A stretch of 64,000 nt of DNA from Trogon surrucura (taxonomy: Eukaryota; Chordata; Aves; Trogoniformes; Trogonidae): NCBI GenBank assembly GCA_020746105.1, contig CM036618.1, forward strand, positions 119,089,161 through 119,153,160, in the 5' to 3' direction. This document shows, piece by piece, positions 35,421-48,300 of the stretch. The notes beneath the pieces are model-generated. The model was not told where the DNA came from and searched no databases. It saw only the letters and a program-made list of their open reading frames with translations. A program made the translations under genes and the position numbers. Position 1 is the first letter of the stretch. The number at the start of each line of letters is the position of its first letter.

Positions 35421-38399
35421 TGGCAAATGTAGTAAGAGACAGCTCTTGACGCCGCTCTGAAGGAAGGGAAAGGCTGCTCCGGCAGCAGGAGCGGAATCTG
35501 CGCCACAGCCAGGCTCCCGTACGCCAAACTGACTGGAATTAAAAGAGTTAATTGGAGTGATCAAAGTCATTCAGAGGGGAGCCGCCTGGAACAACCCTTA
35601 GCAAAATATTTTTTTGATCAAAATACGCTGGTTTTGTCAAAGTGGGAACATTTCGCAGCAGCATCTATTTCAGAGGAGTTTTCGAAAGGAAGATTTCCAA
35701 GGCCTGGGCTAGACCGCTCTGTCACCGAGAAGGGAAGAAACCACAAACCTGCCTTCTTGGACAAAACACCCTCCTGTGAAATGCTCAGGAGCCCTCGCCT
35801 CTGTTCTAACGACGAAGAAAGACAAATACTTTCAAACCTCAAAAGTTGTTGCAAACACTGTCATTCCCTGGCTGGCCCCACACTGCAAAGTTATCGCTGA
35901 CTCCGACTGCTCGCTCCAGGTATTCCAACCCTTGTGGTGTGTAAGTCAGGACCACCCAATGATGAGAAATCTCTCTAACACAAATTACAGCGAGACAATT
36001 AAGATCAGACTGTGCACAAAGGGACTGGGAGGATGTAACACTTTCTTTTTAAAACGTAAAATATTGTTATTCATTTCCTTCCTGACAGCAGCCCAACACA
36101 AGCAAATCAAACAGGTGTGGCGGAAAGAACGGCGGAACGGCCACAGAAGGCGGCTCTACCGGCGCAGTAGGATCAGCTGTGAGGAGGTAAAGAGGTGTAA
36201 AATAATCAGAAAAGCAGTGCACCTTTTAGTTCACTTTGTACTGGTATTTTAAGCATCCTTCTTGAAGCGTACAAGACTTGACACAACAGACCTTTAAGGT
36301 TTAACATAGGAAGAAATGTAAAAACTCAAAATTTAAAAAAACAAACAAAAAAAAAGGTATTTCATAGGCGCGCGCACACACAGAGACTTGCAGTGAACTT
36401 TCTCTTCACAAGGTTCTCAAGGGAACTTCCAAGGGAGTCTCGGCACCCCTTCTTACCTCCTCTCACTGCTTTAACTCCTTATCGTGCCTTTCTTGGCCTC
36501 TCCCACCTCACCGAGGAGCTCGTCAAACCTCCAGCACCCTCCACTGACCTTTCCAGTACCGGCCCAGCTGTCTCTGGAGCTCAGTTCTCAGGCTTCACTG
36601 CTCCACGGTTCCCAAGCTACAGCACGAGCAGTCACAGGGCATGATCTCATCTGCCACGTTTCACCGCAAAACAGCAAGTATTAACACTTGCACGAGCTTT
36701 TACCCATCACGCTTCTACAAAAACATACACGGCAACAGTGGGGCACCCAGCAGCAAATACAAGAGCCGGTGATGAGCACCACCACAGGACAGAGCCCTCA
36801 GATCCTCCTGCAGGAGAAAGGCCAAGGAAATTTCAAAACGTTAACTCCAGTTGTTTGCCTCACCCCGCGGTTGCTAAAGCTGGACTTTTTCAAGAGTGTT
36901 TCAGAGGCGCACGCTCTGCCTCGCTGACAAAGCCGTGTTGTTGAGAGAGGGGAGAATAATCACAGGAACCCAACAGATCGTAACTCCTGTGACAGGGCAT
37001 GAAGTGGGGCTGGGAGGCTGAAGCAATTTTCTCCGCTAACCTTGTCGCAGGCCTTTAAGGGCTTAATAAGATCATAACCAACACCTTGAATTATATCCTG
37101 AAATAAACAGGTAGCCGAAACAGAGCACAGAGCTCAAGATTTATGGGCTAATAGTAGGTGACCTTCAAGAGAAAGGTCGCTACAGGCTGTACTCACTGAA
37201 GCCCTTTGCAAGAGCAGCCCCAAGAAATGAGCGCTAACCCCGAGGTGCTGGAGGTGTGGAGCACATGTGTCACGGGGAAGCCATCTCTGCGTCCAGAAAA
37301 ACCCTAAATGACCTAAATAGGACCGTGAGGGTTGGAACTAACCAAGTCTGGTCTCTTTCTTATTTGGTTCTTGTGGTTGATTGACTTCTGTGTCTAAGAT
37401 GGAGCAAGAGCCTGAAGGTTTTCTGGCAGCAGGAGTATCATGAGATTCCTTCCTGCGTGGATCCTCTGGTGTTAAATAACTTGTGAACTCACACTGAAAC
37501 CATGTTTTCAATAAAGGCTCTGACAGGGTGTCTCTTCCCTATCCATTTTCTTATTTTCCACAACACGGAGGGAACTTAGTTACCTTTGAGCTTCAAATTT
37601 ATTTTATGCGGCTTTAAGAATGAACAAAACTAACCTGTTATACAAAATAAAGGGAGGGACATGCACATATACACACAGAATTAATTCTCCTTCAAAGCTA
37701 AACTGACGGTTCTATGCATAAGATTTAGTCTCGGTGGCAGGGAGGGGAGGAAACGATGATGTTTTCTGAAGAGAGCAACAAGTTCATCTTTTAACCTCTG
37801 GCAGATGACTCAGGGACTTCACACCCAAACACAGATGGCACTTTATGGAAGTACCATGAGACAAAGGCAATACATAAGAATTTGTTACGATGATGAAGCA
37901 GGGGGGTCAGCTACGAGAGAGAACTGGAGCACCTGTCTCAAGCCAGTCTCTACGGGGCGTGTAAGCAGATGCCAAAGTCTCATTACTTCATCCGGTTGCA
38001 GCAACCAACTTAGCAAATAGGTTCAGACAAGGACCATAAAATAACTTCCCAACCCCTCTAGAGCCAGAAGCTCCTCCACAGTGGGAGGACGGGGCCAAGA
38101 AATGACAGGGCAGGGTGAAGAACTTGTGGGTTTCCATTTTGTGACAAAGAGCTCAACCACAACCTCCTGGTCCAGTTCTGCTTACGGATTTAACGCAGAG
38201 CTAGGAGACACATGGTCCAATCCTGCTTTCCCTTCACCTCAAATCATCCTCCAGATGTGTTGGTCCCGAAAGCCGCTACCTGAAATTTCCATTAACTTTT
38301 CTGAGAAAATAAAGGAGCTCAGTAACCAGCCCCATCTTTGAAGAAACTATGAGCAAAACCAAGGATGCAGCAACAAAAGCGACAGACACCGGTCAGGCA
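35421..38399. other. Unique non-coding sequence with one weak exon-like segment
   Basis: It contains the 158-codon frame at 35776-36252, which I do not recognise, and the splice-flanked segment at 36089-36186 listed separately. A dinucleotide-like GCGCGCGCACACACA lies at 36368-36382. Nothing else is supported. Confidence 0.45.
36089..36186 (+). other. Exon-like segment, 98 bp, weak
   Basis: TTATTCATTTCCTTCCTGACAG precedes it (acceptor AG at 36087-36088) and GAGGAG|GTAAAG closes it. Two frames are open. One gives an Arg-rich peptide (QVWRKERRNGHRRRLYRR) and one a Gly-rich peptide, and neither is recognised. It could be a non-coding RNA exon or chance. Confidence 0.15.
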
Positions 38400-38560
38400 G
38401 GGGGCTAAGTTTTATTTAACCCCCAACCTGTGCTCCAAGGAAAGATAAAACACAGCCCATCCTGTGTTGCAATTAATCCCAAAGGTTAATTTTGTGGCGG
38501 GCACGCTGTAAACAAAGGGAATATTGATTTCGGAGTCCAAGTACGTCGCAACCCGGGGAA
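38400..38560. promoter_or_regulatory. Candidate regulatory block with a forkhead-type site
   Basis: TGTAAACA at 38507-38514 is a textbook forkhead core. Nearby are AGATAAAACA, GTTGCAATTAATCCC and AGGTTAATTTTG. No repeat signature is present. Function is inferred from motifs alone. Confidence 0.22.
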
Positions 38561-41500
38561 GGCAAAGGGAAGGGCGGTTTGCACCGTGGATTAAGAGGAG
38601 GCTGCAAGACCTGGCGAAGCCAGTGCTGACAGATTCTCTTATTAAAAAGTGTAGCCCTGTGGAAGGCCTGCCATCGGCGGCTCCGACGCGGCCAAACTTC
38701 AGAAAACCGGGCACAATTGGAAGACTGTGCTGCGGCAGGGACAGCGGGGCTAAGGGGCACTTCTAATTTGTCAAAGTTGTATCTAATTCCACCGAACAAA
38801 GTTCGCAAAGAGAGATGAGCAGAATCCACAAATGATTGCTCATTCACCAAGCCCCGATGGAAAGATAGGCCAGCACACAGCTCGGGCTTTGTAGAGTAAC
38901 CTGAGCCCCTCCAATCAACTTGGGATAATTCTGCCTTGTGGGCATAACAGTTTTCCTTGTTTCTTCTTTAATAGGATTATTCCTTACAATATTAAAAAGA
39001 TAACATCAGTGTCTTTCAGTGTCCCCATAAACTATTTCTAGGTATATGAAGGGATGCTTCAGGTGGTATTTCTGTCAAAGACTTATGAGAAGTGAAGATC
39101 TAAGAGAAGGATTTGATCCGAGTCTGACGTTTGCTCTGTAAATAAACTAAAATTTCAAATTTCCTTTTGAAAGAGAGACACTCGACACTGACAAAGGGCA
39201 GGCAAAAAAAAGAGCATAACCACGAATCAACCCCCGGATTCACTCCATTGAAGAGAAAATCTTGTCAAATACAGGCAAACAGCAACCCAGCTCTATTTAC
39301 AGTTGGAGAAGGCTTTCCATTTACAGCACTGAATGTTGGATCGGGTCTTTGAAGAGACAGTTCTTAGGGGAGAAAGATAAGTAATGCATTAAAAAATTAT
39401 TTATCCAAATTAGAATAGAAGCCTTGGTATCTTCTGTCGCAGCTTAATGACATTTGCAGGAGGCAAGAAGAAAAAAGGTAAATGCCTTCACCATTCCTTT
39501 CCTCTCCAACAAAAGAGAAGAATCATTATAAAAAGTATCACCATATCATATCGTCACCTAGGAACGAGTTCATTTCTGTCCTTGTACGTTATTTCAAATG
39601 CAGCAGCCCTCACTGAAACTGAAGAATTAATAGAGCACAGATACCTTAATGCAGCAAATTAGGCAACTAAAATCACTGTCCACTCTGGAACCATCAAAAA
39701 TCGAACGGTTTGCAGCTACCCGACACTTACACGAAATGAAGTGATAAGAGAGTTAAAAAACCTGCCCTAAAAGATGCTCTCAGCAGTGTTTTCAATTCAT
39801 AAGGTACATTATTTGGATGAGCTAATGCATTATTCTTCTCTTCATCTAAAACCAAGCCACACCAAGACGACTGTTTAACTTTGGATTTGTCTACACCTGG
39901 ACCTTGTGCAGATCACTCTAACACAAATCTGGCTGTAAAAAAACCTACTGCTTACTGGGAGGCAGAACAAGTTTTGTCTGGAAATATGTTGCAGATCCCA
40001 GTGCTAGTTATGGATTTCCAGCAGCCTCACCAGGCCCTGTATCCTCCCTACATCAAACAGACCACGGACTGGATTCCTGGGATGCTATCCCCAGGAGGAT
40101 GAACGTAACAGCATCTGCTCGATGCTACGGTTCTGCTTAAAGGTGGTGCCCACATTTGGAAGCGTAGCTAGTAATTTCAGGTGTCTCTTTACTGGATACT
40201 GTAAAGTTATCAGAATTTCATTATATATCACATAACCGATCTCGTTTAAGGAGCATCCATTAAACAACCTGCAGTCTGAAGTAGCCAAAAGTTATCACAG
40301 ATTTGTTTTACTTATATTACAATATAATATATATTCATTTTATATATCTAACATTTTTTATTATTATTATTATCTGCATTGCCAGTAAGCTGCTGGTAAA
40401 GTAACAAAGACCGTTTCACCTCTAAAACTGACACCCTAAGGAAAAAAAAAAATCTCAGCAGTAATATATTTTTTTTAATTATTAAGTAGACACCAAATGA
40501 AGGTTTCACCTTTGGGTAGGTCTTTGCAAATACGGACCCATAAACTCCTGCCTGAGTGGCAAGGACAGCCCTGCCCCGTCCCCATGCCGACAGAGAACGC
40601 ACATGTCATGGTGCTGGCTTGCTTTTGCTGCAATACTAGGGAAAATGAGGCTGTAATCTGTTTTGGGGTTTGTTTATTATTAATAAATACATGAATTTTA
40701 AAAAGTCAGACAGGACTATTTATCTTCTAGGCAACCGTTTGACCTTCTCTCTAATCTAGACCAATGGAATCCACCTCAGGGACTTCTTTCGCTCAGAAAG
40801 TCTTCATTTAAATTTCAATCTCTCGCATCTCTTGGGAAGTTCTTCCACTGACGGTTTGGCTTTACTACTAAACATGTGCATCTTTCCTTTAGTCTAAATT
40901 TATCTGGTTTATACATCCCACTGGGTGACCTTGCCACACTGCTTTCTCTCAAATCAGTGACCTGAGTTTTGGAAAAAAAAAAAAATAAACAAAGCCTCCA
41001 AGTTTTCTCCGGTGTGGGCATCTGTAAACTCCTAAACCCTCCTTTGAAGCAGTTTAGACCTTGCATTCTGCCTGACACGTTCCAAAACTACAAACAGAGC
41101 TGGTTTTCCAAGAAACAAATAGAAACATGTTGGTTGCCTGATGAAAAGGTACATTGGAAAAAATAAGACGGCAGAACGGGTGGAATCAAGTCTCCAGTGA
41201 CATTCGGGAGCTCAGCCACAATCTGTCCACGTAAAAGTAAGATGCATCTTCATTCGCTCTGAAGCTCCTTCAGCAGCTCCCGGGATGAGACGGTCCTTCA
41301 CGTCCTGACCCGACACCTCCAGCCAGAAGTCAGATCTTCAGCGGGAGGCGCTGAATCGCACACCCACACCACATTTTTAGGTGCAGGGAATCTGCTGATT
41401 AAGGTACTGGTGGAAAACCTCTCATCTTTCTAAGATCTTCCATCATTAAATCCAAAAATACTGTAAGATATGAATAAAATCATACGATGGTTCTGCTATC

Positions 41501-44264
41501 ATCAATCCCCGCGTCCTTGCCACTACTACCCTGCATAATAAAGCAAGCAGTCACATTCAGTTTTCAGTTATACACACATTTTTGGCAAATGCATTTCCAG
41601 GTTTTCAACTCTTTTTTTTTTTTTCCTGCAGCAGAACTAAGGTTTCCTTCAGTTTTATTTTCTTGTGCTGTTTGTTACTTGTTTACAATGAAAATTTTCA
41701 TTAAGGGTTATGCTGCCTTTGCATTTTTTTTCCAAGTGTCTTGGTTTTGTTATAGCTGTTGGAAGAACCTGTCTGTCCTCCTAATTTTATGTAGGCAAAC
41801 TACACAGGCTGCTTTGAAAAATAACTTCAATCCTATACTCAACGTCAGCAAATGTTTCTGATGAAAACAGCACAGGAGCAACAGGTGAACTCAACCTGCA
41901 TGTGCAAAAAGAAAGAATACTGTGTCTATCCAGTCCAGGTGGATTTTTTAGGTTTTGTGTTTGGGTTTTTTGGGATGGAAGTAACTTTGCAATACCCGTC
42001 TCTCCGCCAACTGTTATTATACACAAAAATTAAAATACTTCCTGGATTTTCACCTCAAAATTACACCTTTTCACAAAAAATGAAGCTATTACTGCTCTAT
42101 TAAAAACCGTTTTCTAATGCTTTTCTAATGCCAAAAGCACTTCAGATACTTTTTCAAGCATTTTATAAAAGCGTATTTTAACGGCTAAAAATAGCAATAC
42201 TTAAAAATTAACAAGTCTCAACCAGGACTAAGCGAGAGACTTGTTTCCACTGCAGGGAGGGGGCTGCCTCTTGTGATCCAAAACACCTCTGGATCTGAGT
42301 AGAAATACCCCTGAGGTCAGGGCACCCACACCGAGCAAGAAAGGGCCAGCTGCTCACATCGCTGCCAACGGGAGCCTCCACCTCTATCCAGCCTGCGCAG
42401 AATTACTGAAGCGACTCAGTTGTAGCTCGGAAGTCGTGGGGCTGCGCTCGTATTTGGCCACGTGTCTCAACAAAACTCACCACCACAGTCCTTCACAGCA
42501 ATAATGCTTCGGCGTTGGAAGGATCTGCTAGCTCAGGAGCCCGGGCTGCTTTCCCTTACCCAGTATGGACGCGCCAAGCGAGAAAACGAGAACTCTTCAA
42601 GGCGAAGATGCCTTCTACGTGCTCTGAAAAGCTCCAGACAACTCCTTGGGCTCCGCAAAACCAACCAAGTACAATAACGAATGAATCGCATAAAGGACAT
42701 CAAGAATGTTGCGCCAGAAGACAAATCTCTGCTTCTCTCTTTGCATCCACGCAGACTCAGAGAAGTCTCTGTACTTTGGCTCAAATGCAGAGGCATCCTT
42801 TTTCTTTTAAGCACCACCCACTGGAAAAAGGAGAATGAGAGAATCTGCCCTTTCCTGAAGACTCGGCAGCACCAGTCAAAAGGGACAGAGAGACCTTTAT
42901 GGAAGTTGCTGGTACAATCATAATTTCACGGGCAAGTTTGAAAAGCTCTTTTTGGGCAGATGTAAAGAGCCCATCGAGTCCTTTTAAAGGTTTTACACAA
43001 CGAAATTCATCAGCTTTCTAGCAGCGCAGCGGAACTGGAGTCCACATTGCATCTGCTGAAATCTCTCGATAAACAGGAGCTGTCCATGCATTTATTGGGC
43101 TCTTGTTATTCACTTGGGAAATACACACCCTCCAGAGAGCTCACAAGGTACGAGTGTCACACAGTGAGCACGGTACTTTTAACATGATGTGCAATATCTT
43201 CCTGACTCGAAGAGAATTCTGGTCTTACAAGGGCTAGCCTTGTTTTTCCTCACACAAAGCAATGTCATTTCAGTAGGGAAATCTCTTTTTTGTGCTTCTC
43301 TGTTACTTAATGTGCTTTAAAGATCTGCGTTCCGTGGTTTCTGATGAAAGAGGAGTCGGGTAGCATCTTAGCGCTTCACAGCCAATGTTGCCGCCATTGG
43401 AACGCAGCCCAGTCCTCTCACCTTGACTCTCCTAAACAAACTTTACTTCATACATTAGGCATTAGGCAGGAATAAGGGCTCCTCGAGGTCACCAGGATTA
43501 CTCAGCAGAAAGAGGATTATTCGAAGAAGCGCTGCACTGTGGAAGCACCAATTCTTAACTAACGGTGGAGTCGGTTACCACCAGAACGGGCTTTAACAGA
43601 TATTTAATCCACGCACAATGCAGGATTCATCAGCGGAAAGCTGATAATGGTGCACGTTGAAGGTGAACACCACGGCCTGGTGGGGACTCAGGAAGCAGGT
43701 GCCTTTCTTTCTGCACAGTAACTTGCAAAAATCTTAGCTTTTGCTTCAAATAAAATACATCGATTTGGTCCCTTGACTGCAAAGACAAACATGCGGCTTA
43801 AGAACATTCGTGATTAACTTTACAGACGGGTTGGACCCCCCAGGGGAGGTGTGGGGTCTGCTGGGAGTCGGGAGGAGAGGTACAAATTCATTTTGCTGCT
43901 GTATTAGCTCCAAAACCTAACTATGCCCATTCAAACGCCACTGTCGTCGACCCAGATCGCTGACCAAGTCCCGCAAGGAAGAAAATTCGTGCAGATTTGC
44001 ACGCCCTGCCAGCACGGGCAGGTCGTTAAGCCCCTGAGACAGGAGCAGAGGTATGTCTTACTCATTGCTGTCACCCATGGTCTCGTATGGGAGTGTGCTG
44101 TTCTGCTGAGCCCGTGGCTCCAACCCCAAAAAGCAGCCACCTGCTTATTTTTATTACCTGTCAAGTGACTACAGGTTTTCATCTTGCCAAACGCAGGTGT
44201 GTATCACCCTTTTCTTAGTCACCAGTCCTGCAGTAATGACCTGAGGCAGCGGGACTAAGAGCCC
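38561..44264. other. Unique non-coding sequence with AT-rich simple tracts
   Basis: A (TTA)n tract lies at 40358-40373 inside an AT-rich run from about 40315. T- or A-rich runs occur near 40971-40984 and 41610-41625. The frame at 39881-40102 looks protein-like but is unrecognised and lacks splice sites. No mobile-element ends are visible. Confidence 0.5.
40358..40373. repeat. (TTA)n microsatellite
   Basis: There are about five TTA units, within a longer AT-rich tract. Confidence 0.88.
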
Positions 44265-44291
44265 TTATATATCTTATATATCCTATATATC
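44265..44291. repeat. Three tandem 9-base units
   Basis: TTATATATC, TTATATATC and CTATATATC follow each other without gaps. Confidence 0.85.
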
Positions 44292-44625
44292 AGCCACTAA
44301 ACTCCTGGAGCCCAGATCTCAGTTAGTATTCTTCTCATTTAATATTTATATTACAAAAACGTTTAGGTACCCTATGTCTTAACTTACAATTTTGTTGGGA
44401 TTTTTTAAATATGTAAACATGAAGATGAGGAACAAGGTTTACATTTTACAGGATAAATACATATATGAGTTTACGACTTCATCACACATCTCTACCGTAG
44501 CTATTAAACAGCCGCTGTGAACACTTCCTACTGTCTCGCAGTATTTTGCAGTAAATCAAAGTAATCTGCATTACAGCACGATGTTTCACTGCAATCTCAA
44601 GGAATTTTTCAACTGCCGCTCTTGC
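44292..44625. other. AT-rich unique sequence
   Basis: No exon, RNA gene or repeat end is seen. The composition resembles the candidate regulatory block that follows. Confidence 0.45.
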
Positions 44626-44770
44626 ATTTCAGCTGAGATCATTTAGCTGAAATTATGAAACACGCATTAGCGATTAATGCTTCCACGATTCCACATTACT
44701 GTCAAATCACTAATACATTACCTTTCATAATCTAATTTGTTCACACACTAAAATACACAGAACATGCAGA
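44626..44770. promoter_or_regulatory. Candidate regulatory element with two perfect inverted repeats
   Basis: ATTTCAGCT (44626-44634) and AGCTGAAAT (44645-44653) are exact reverse complements with a 10-base spacer. Eleven bases later GCATTA (44664-44669) and TAATGC (44675-44680) are exact reverse complements with a 5-base spacer. The second pair is the form expected for a dimeric homeodomain site. AT-rich sequence with ATAATCTAATTTG follows. Function is inferred. Confidence 0.3.
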
Positions 44771-45150
44771 GCTTAGCAAATGGCCTTCTAAAATGTCACA
44801 GTTGGTTTTTTTTTTTTTTAATTATTCTTTAAAGGGAAAAGGGACACCCCTGCAAGCATCTAGAGAATGTGTATCAACGTCCTCGCTTTGGGCAGCCGCC
44901 TCTGTGCCTTTGGTGCTTCAGGATACAACGTGGGACACGGCCGCTCACACCACACCGAGCCACTGGTGAGACACCGTGAACCTTCACCAAGTCACAGAGC
45001 ACTGGCTGAGCCAAAGGCATCTCCTGTGGTGAAGCGCAAAGAAATCTTCAAGGGCAGAACCAATCCACCAGCTAGAAAAGATTGGTCAAAACTACCAAAA
45101 ATGCAACTGTATTTTTGGAGACAGTTAGGAAAACAGGACGTTTTTCACTT
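44771..45150. other. Unique non-coding sequence, nothing recognised
   Basis: A T-run lies at 44807-44819. The 95-codon frame at 44867-45154 runs into the SINE boundary and is unrecognised. Confidence 0.5.
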
Positions 45151-45315
45151 ATAGAATCCTGGACTGGCCCAGGCTGGAAGGGACCTTAGAGATCATTTAA
45201 TCCAACCTCCCTGTCATGGGCAGGGACACCTCTCTACTAGATCAGGCAACACATGAGGACCCAATGGGAATCAAACTGGCGACCTTGGTGTTATCAGCTT
45301 TAACTGAGTGACACC
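45151..45315 (-). mobile_element. tRNA-Ile-derived SINE with CR1-like tail, second copy, head damaged
   Basis: On the minus strand it carries GCTGATAACACCAAGGTCGC and then TTTGATTCCC from the tRNA-Ile-like head, and CTCTAAGGTCCCTTCCAGCC from the CR1-like tail. The A-box region is shortened compared with the copy at 8192-8391, and the terminal ATTCTRTG unit is reduced to one degenerate unit. The two copies align closely through the middle. Many differences are CpG to TpG or CpA, which fits methylation decay in this copy. No clear target duplication is seen. Confidence 0.8.
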
Positions 45316-48300
45316 AATGAGCATTTCCACTTTAACTACAATACCTTTTAGTGCACTAAGGTTTGGGCTACTGAACAACTGGAGGTAAGGAAGGTCAGGG
45401 AAGGAAACAGGATTTTTAGAAAACACAGCACTGAAGATCAACAGAATGAGTATATGGTAACTACCGAGACATTTCTCTCTCTTCTCCCGAAGAACACCTC
45501 ATAAACCTATTTTTTTCAAAGTGCACGGCAGCACCACACAGTATGACAGAAGGGAGAGAGTAGAGGTGAAATTCAGCACAACTTGAGCTTTCAGTAGGAT
45601 CAAGACATCCTCTCTGAACCCAGCGAACCAGCTGTTATTTCTTCACTGACTGGCCAGCAAATAAAACCACGTTATAAAGTTGGGTTAGAGAAGAGAAGGG
45701 GGAGGAAAGGATGACTGACCGGTGAGAGAAGACATCCTCCTCCTCCCAGCTTTTCAGCTGCACAGAGGCAGATGTGTCTTGGGCAGTCCCTGGGAGCACC
45801 AAGGAGGGACATCTGCCAGATGCATCAGATTTGTCAGGACGACCAGACTCAGAGCAATAAGGAAGGTGTTGACGGCTGCATAAGGGACGTGAGAAATAGG
45901 CAGAAGACAGAAATATGGTCAGATGAGGAATACATGGCAGGGGAAAGCATACACTTGGATGAAGAATAGAACAAGGAGAAAAAGAAAAAAAAAAAAAATC
46001 AACTAACCTTGGGAGAGGAGAGGGAAAGCAGGCGGGCCTGGCTGCTCAGAAGGGGATTGTCTGATGCAACAAAATGTTGGCAAAAGAGGCTACAGAAGAT
46101 GAAACCAAGGAGACGGCTGGGGGACTAGAGGTTAACAGGGTCTTATGGCGAACACAAAGCAAATAGCACAGACAAAGCATTTTCTCTTGTTCAGCACAGG
46201 TTTGATCAGCAGACTCCTACATTTCCCCAGACAAGCTAAAACCTGCAGTCATTCTACCCATCGTAAAAAAAAAAAATTAAAAAAATTAAAAAAATTTAAA
46301 GCGCATTTGTGTTAAATATCACTTGATGGAAGCTCAAAATCTCTGTCTGAAATGCTCTAAAGGTCTCCTGAACCTCAGCCTCCTCAAGATACTGTCCCCC
46401 CCATTTTCCTGCAGGTCAACCACATGCGCAGTCTCTCCTCTTTTCCCAGTCTCCGGGAGTGCGGTCCTGTCCGTCTCTAACATAAGGGGACCAGCTTTCA
46501 ACCCCTCAGCTCTTGCTCAGATGATGGGAGTGAAAGTCGACTCACGGCATTTCGGCAGCCCAAGCTGTGCTGGCTTTGGGAAATTGGGAGCCTCAGCTGG
46601 AAACATCCAACTGGCTCCCATGCAGGGCCAACACACGCCGATGAGGAGCTCTCTGGGTGTGACTAGGGCTGACCTGTAGTTTTTTTTCTGAAATGGAGAT
46701 AACTCCTTGACACCGCAGCCACACCCGTTTCTAGAAACTCTTTGCACGCCTTGTACGCACCGCCTGTGCAAAGACAGAAGTGACTCAAGTCACATTTCTG
46801 AATTAAAATTTGAAAAGCGATGATTGAGACGTGCCAAGGTACGCGCTGCTCGCCGTACACGGCACTCACTACAAAGTCTTGTGCGGGAAGTCTGTCTTCA
46901 GCATAAAACGTCACAACAAAACTATAAACAAACACAAACTAACAACCGACCTCAAAAAACTCGGCGTTATTCCTGCCTCTGCCACAGGCTGTTTTGACTC
47001 TGGCTCTCACCACCCACATATAAAAAAAGGTCTAACACCGCTCTGCAAATACAACCATCACGGCTGGGGCAGCGTTCCGACACTTCAGAGCTATGACGCA
47101 ATGGGGTTTGTGTTTTGATTTGGTTGGGTTTTTTTACCGACTTGCTAAGCTGTACATTCACATGCCATGTTTCATCCCGGTGCGACTGCTTCGTTTCCGT
47201 TCAGGCCGATCCAAGTGATGTCTGCACCCAACTGCTCTCACAGCCCTGGCATGCTGAAGTGTCCTTTCTCCTCATGTATCATCCAGAGCCCTCTCGCCAA
47301 CACGATTTATCGCTTTCGTTGGTTAAAGCAACAAATACAAACCGCCAACCCTCGTCTTTTGCTCATTCTTCCTCGTGTAATCAAAGCCCAGGAAGGAGGC
47401 TGGTGCAGGCTGTCGGCCAGTGCAGATCAGCGCGTGCTGAGCCAGGTCTGCGGGCAGGATCGGGTCCTCAAACCTCCACTTACCGCCTTCGCTCGGTCTC
47501 TGACCTCAGCAGCACCGAGCACGACCAAAACGTGCGCTAAAGACATGGAAACGTTGTGCCAAACTGACTTCGCTGCGGGACAGAGAGGTACATGACAGCA
47601 AGGAATAACACCAGCCAGCCTGGAGGAAATCAGCAACTGTCAGCACTCCCGGACGAGTGATAAAGATATATATTTTTAAGTGTGTATTTACACAATCTCA
47701 GATATCAGAAGCAGGACACAGCCACACCATGCTGGCTTCACAGTCACTGCAAGGGGGAAAAAAAGCAAAATACTCTTTCCTACAGAGAGGAGATGGCAGT
47801 ATAAACACACACGCAGCCTTTTATTAGCTGAATCATCCTTGCTGTAGCTGGCCAGCCCCTGACCTAGGGATTTCTGTACCTAATGTTTTCAGGGAGATAA
47901 TTTCCACAGCATACCTCAGCTTCTTAGAACGCTCTCAGAGAGCAAAGTCAATCCTAGGTCACTCTTCCAGTGTAGTTTCCTTTGTACTAAATCCTACTTT
48001 CAAGAAAATTCTTGCCATGGTTCAGTGGTATTTAACCTATCATATAATATCCAGGTTTACTGTGTTAGAAGAAGCAGAACAGTATTAAGCTTTTCCCACA
48101 AGCCTGTGATTGCATTTGACCCAGTAACCTGTATTAGATTAACATTTATTCTACAACTCCACAGCAAGCCTCGGACCTGGCTGAGCAGCAGTTTATAGAG
48201 GACACTAACCATTTTTACAAGTGGAGCAGGAAAAGGGAATTGAATCTGAGGGAGTAATTCCAAGCAAGTATGTTGCTGCAGCGGTTAAATTGTTTATACG

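Noticed and set aside
35776-36252. 158-codon open frame as a coding gene
   Set aside because: The peptide is unrecognised, with no domain, signal peptide or conserved motif. Only an internal 98-bp segment has splice-like borders.
39881-40102. Protein-like open frame ending MLSPGG
   Set aside because: No splice borders, no recognised family, and length within chance expectation.
47115-47595. Two overlapping open frames of about 141 codons as a gene
   Set aside because: They occupy different frames of the same bases, are unrecognised, and lack splice or start context. The region is CpG-bearing, which lowers stop frequency.
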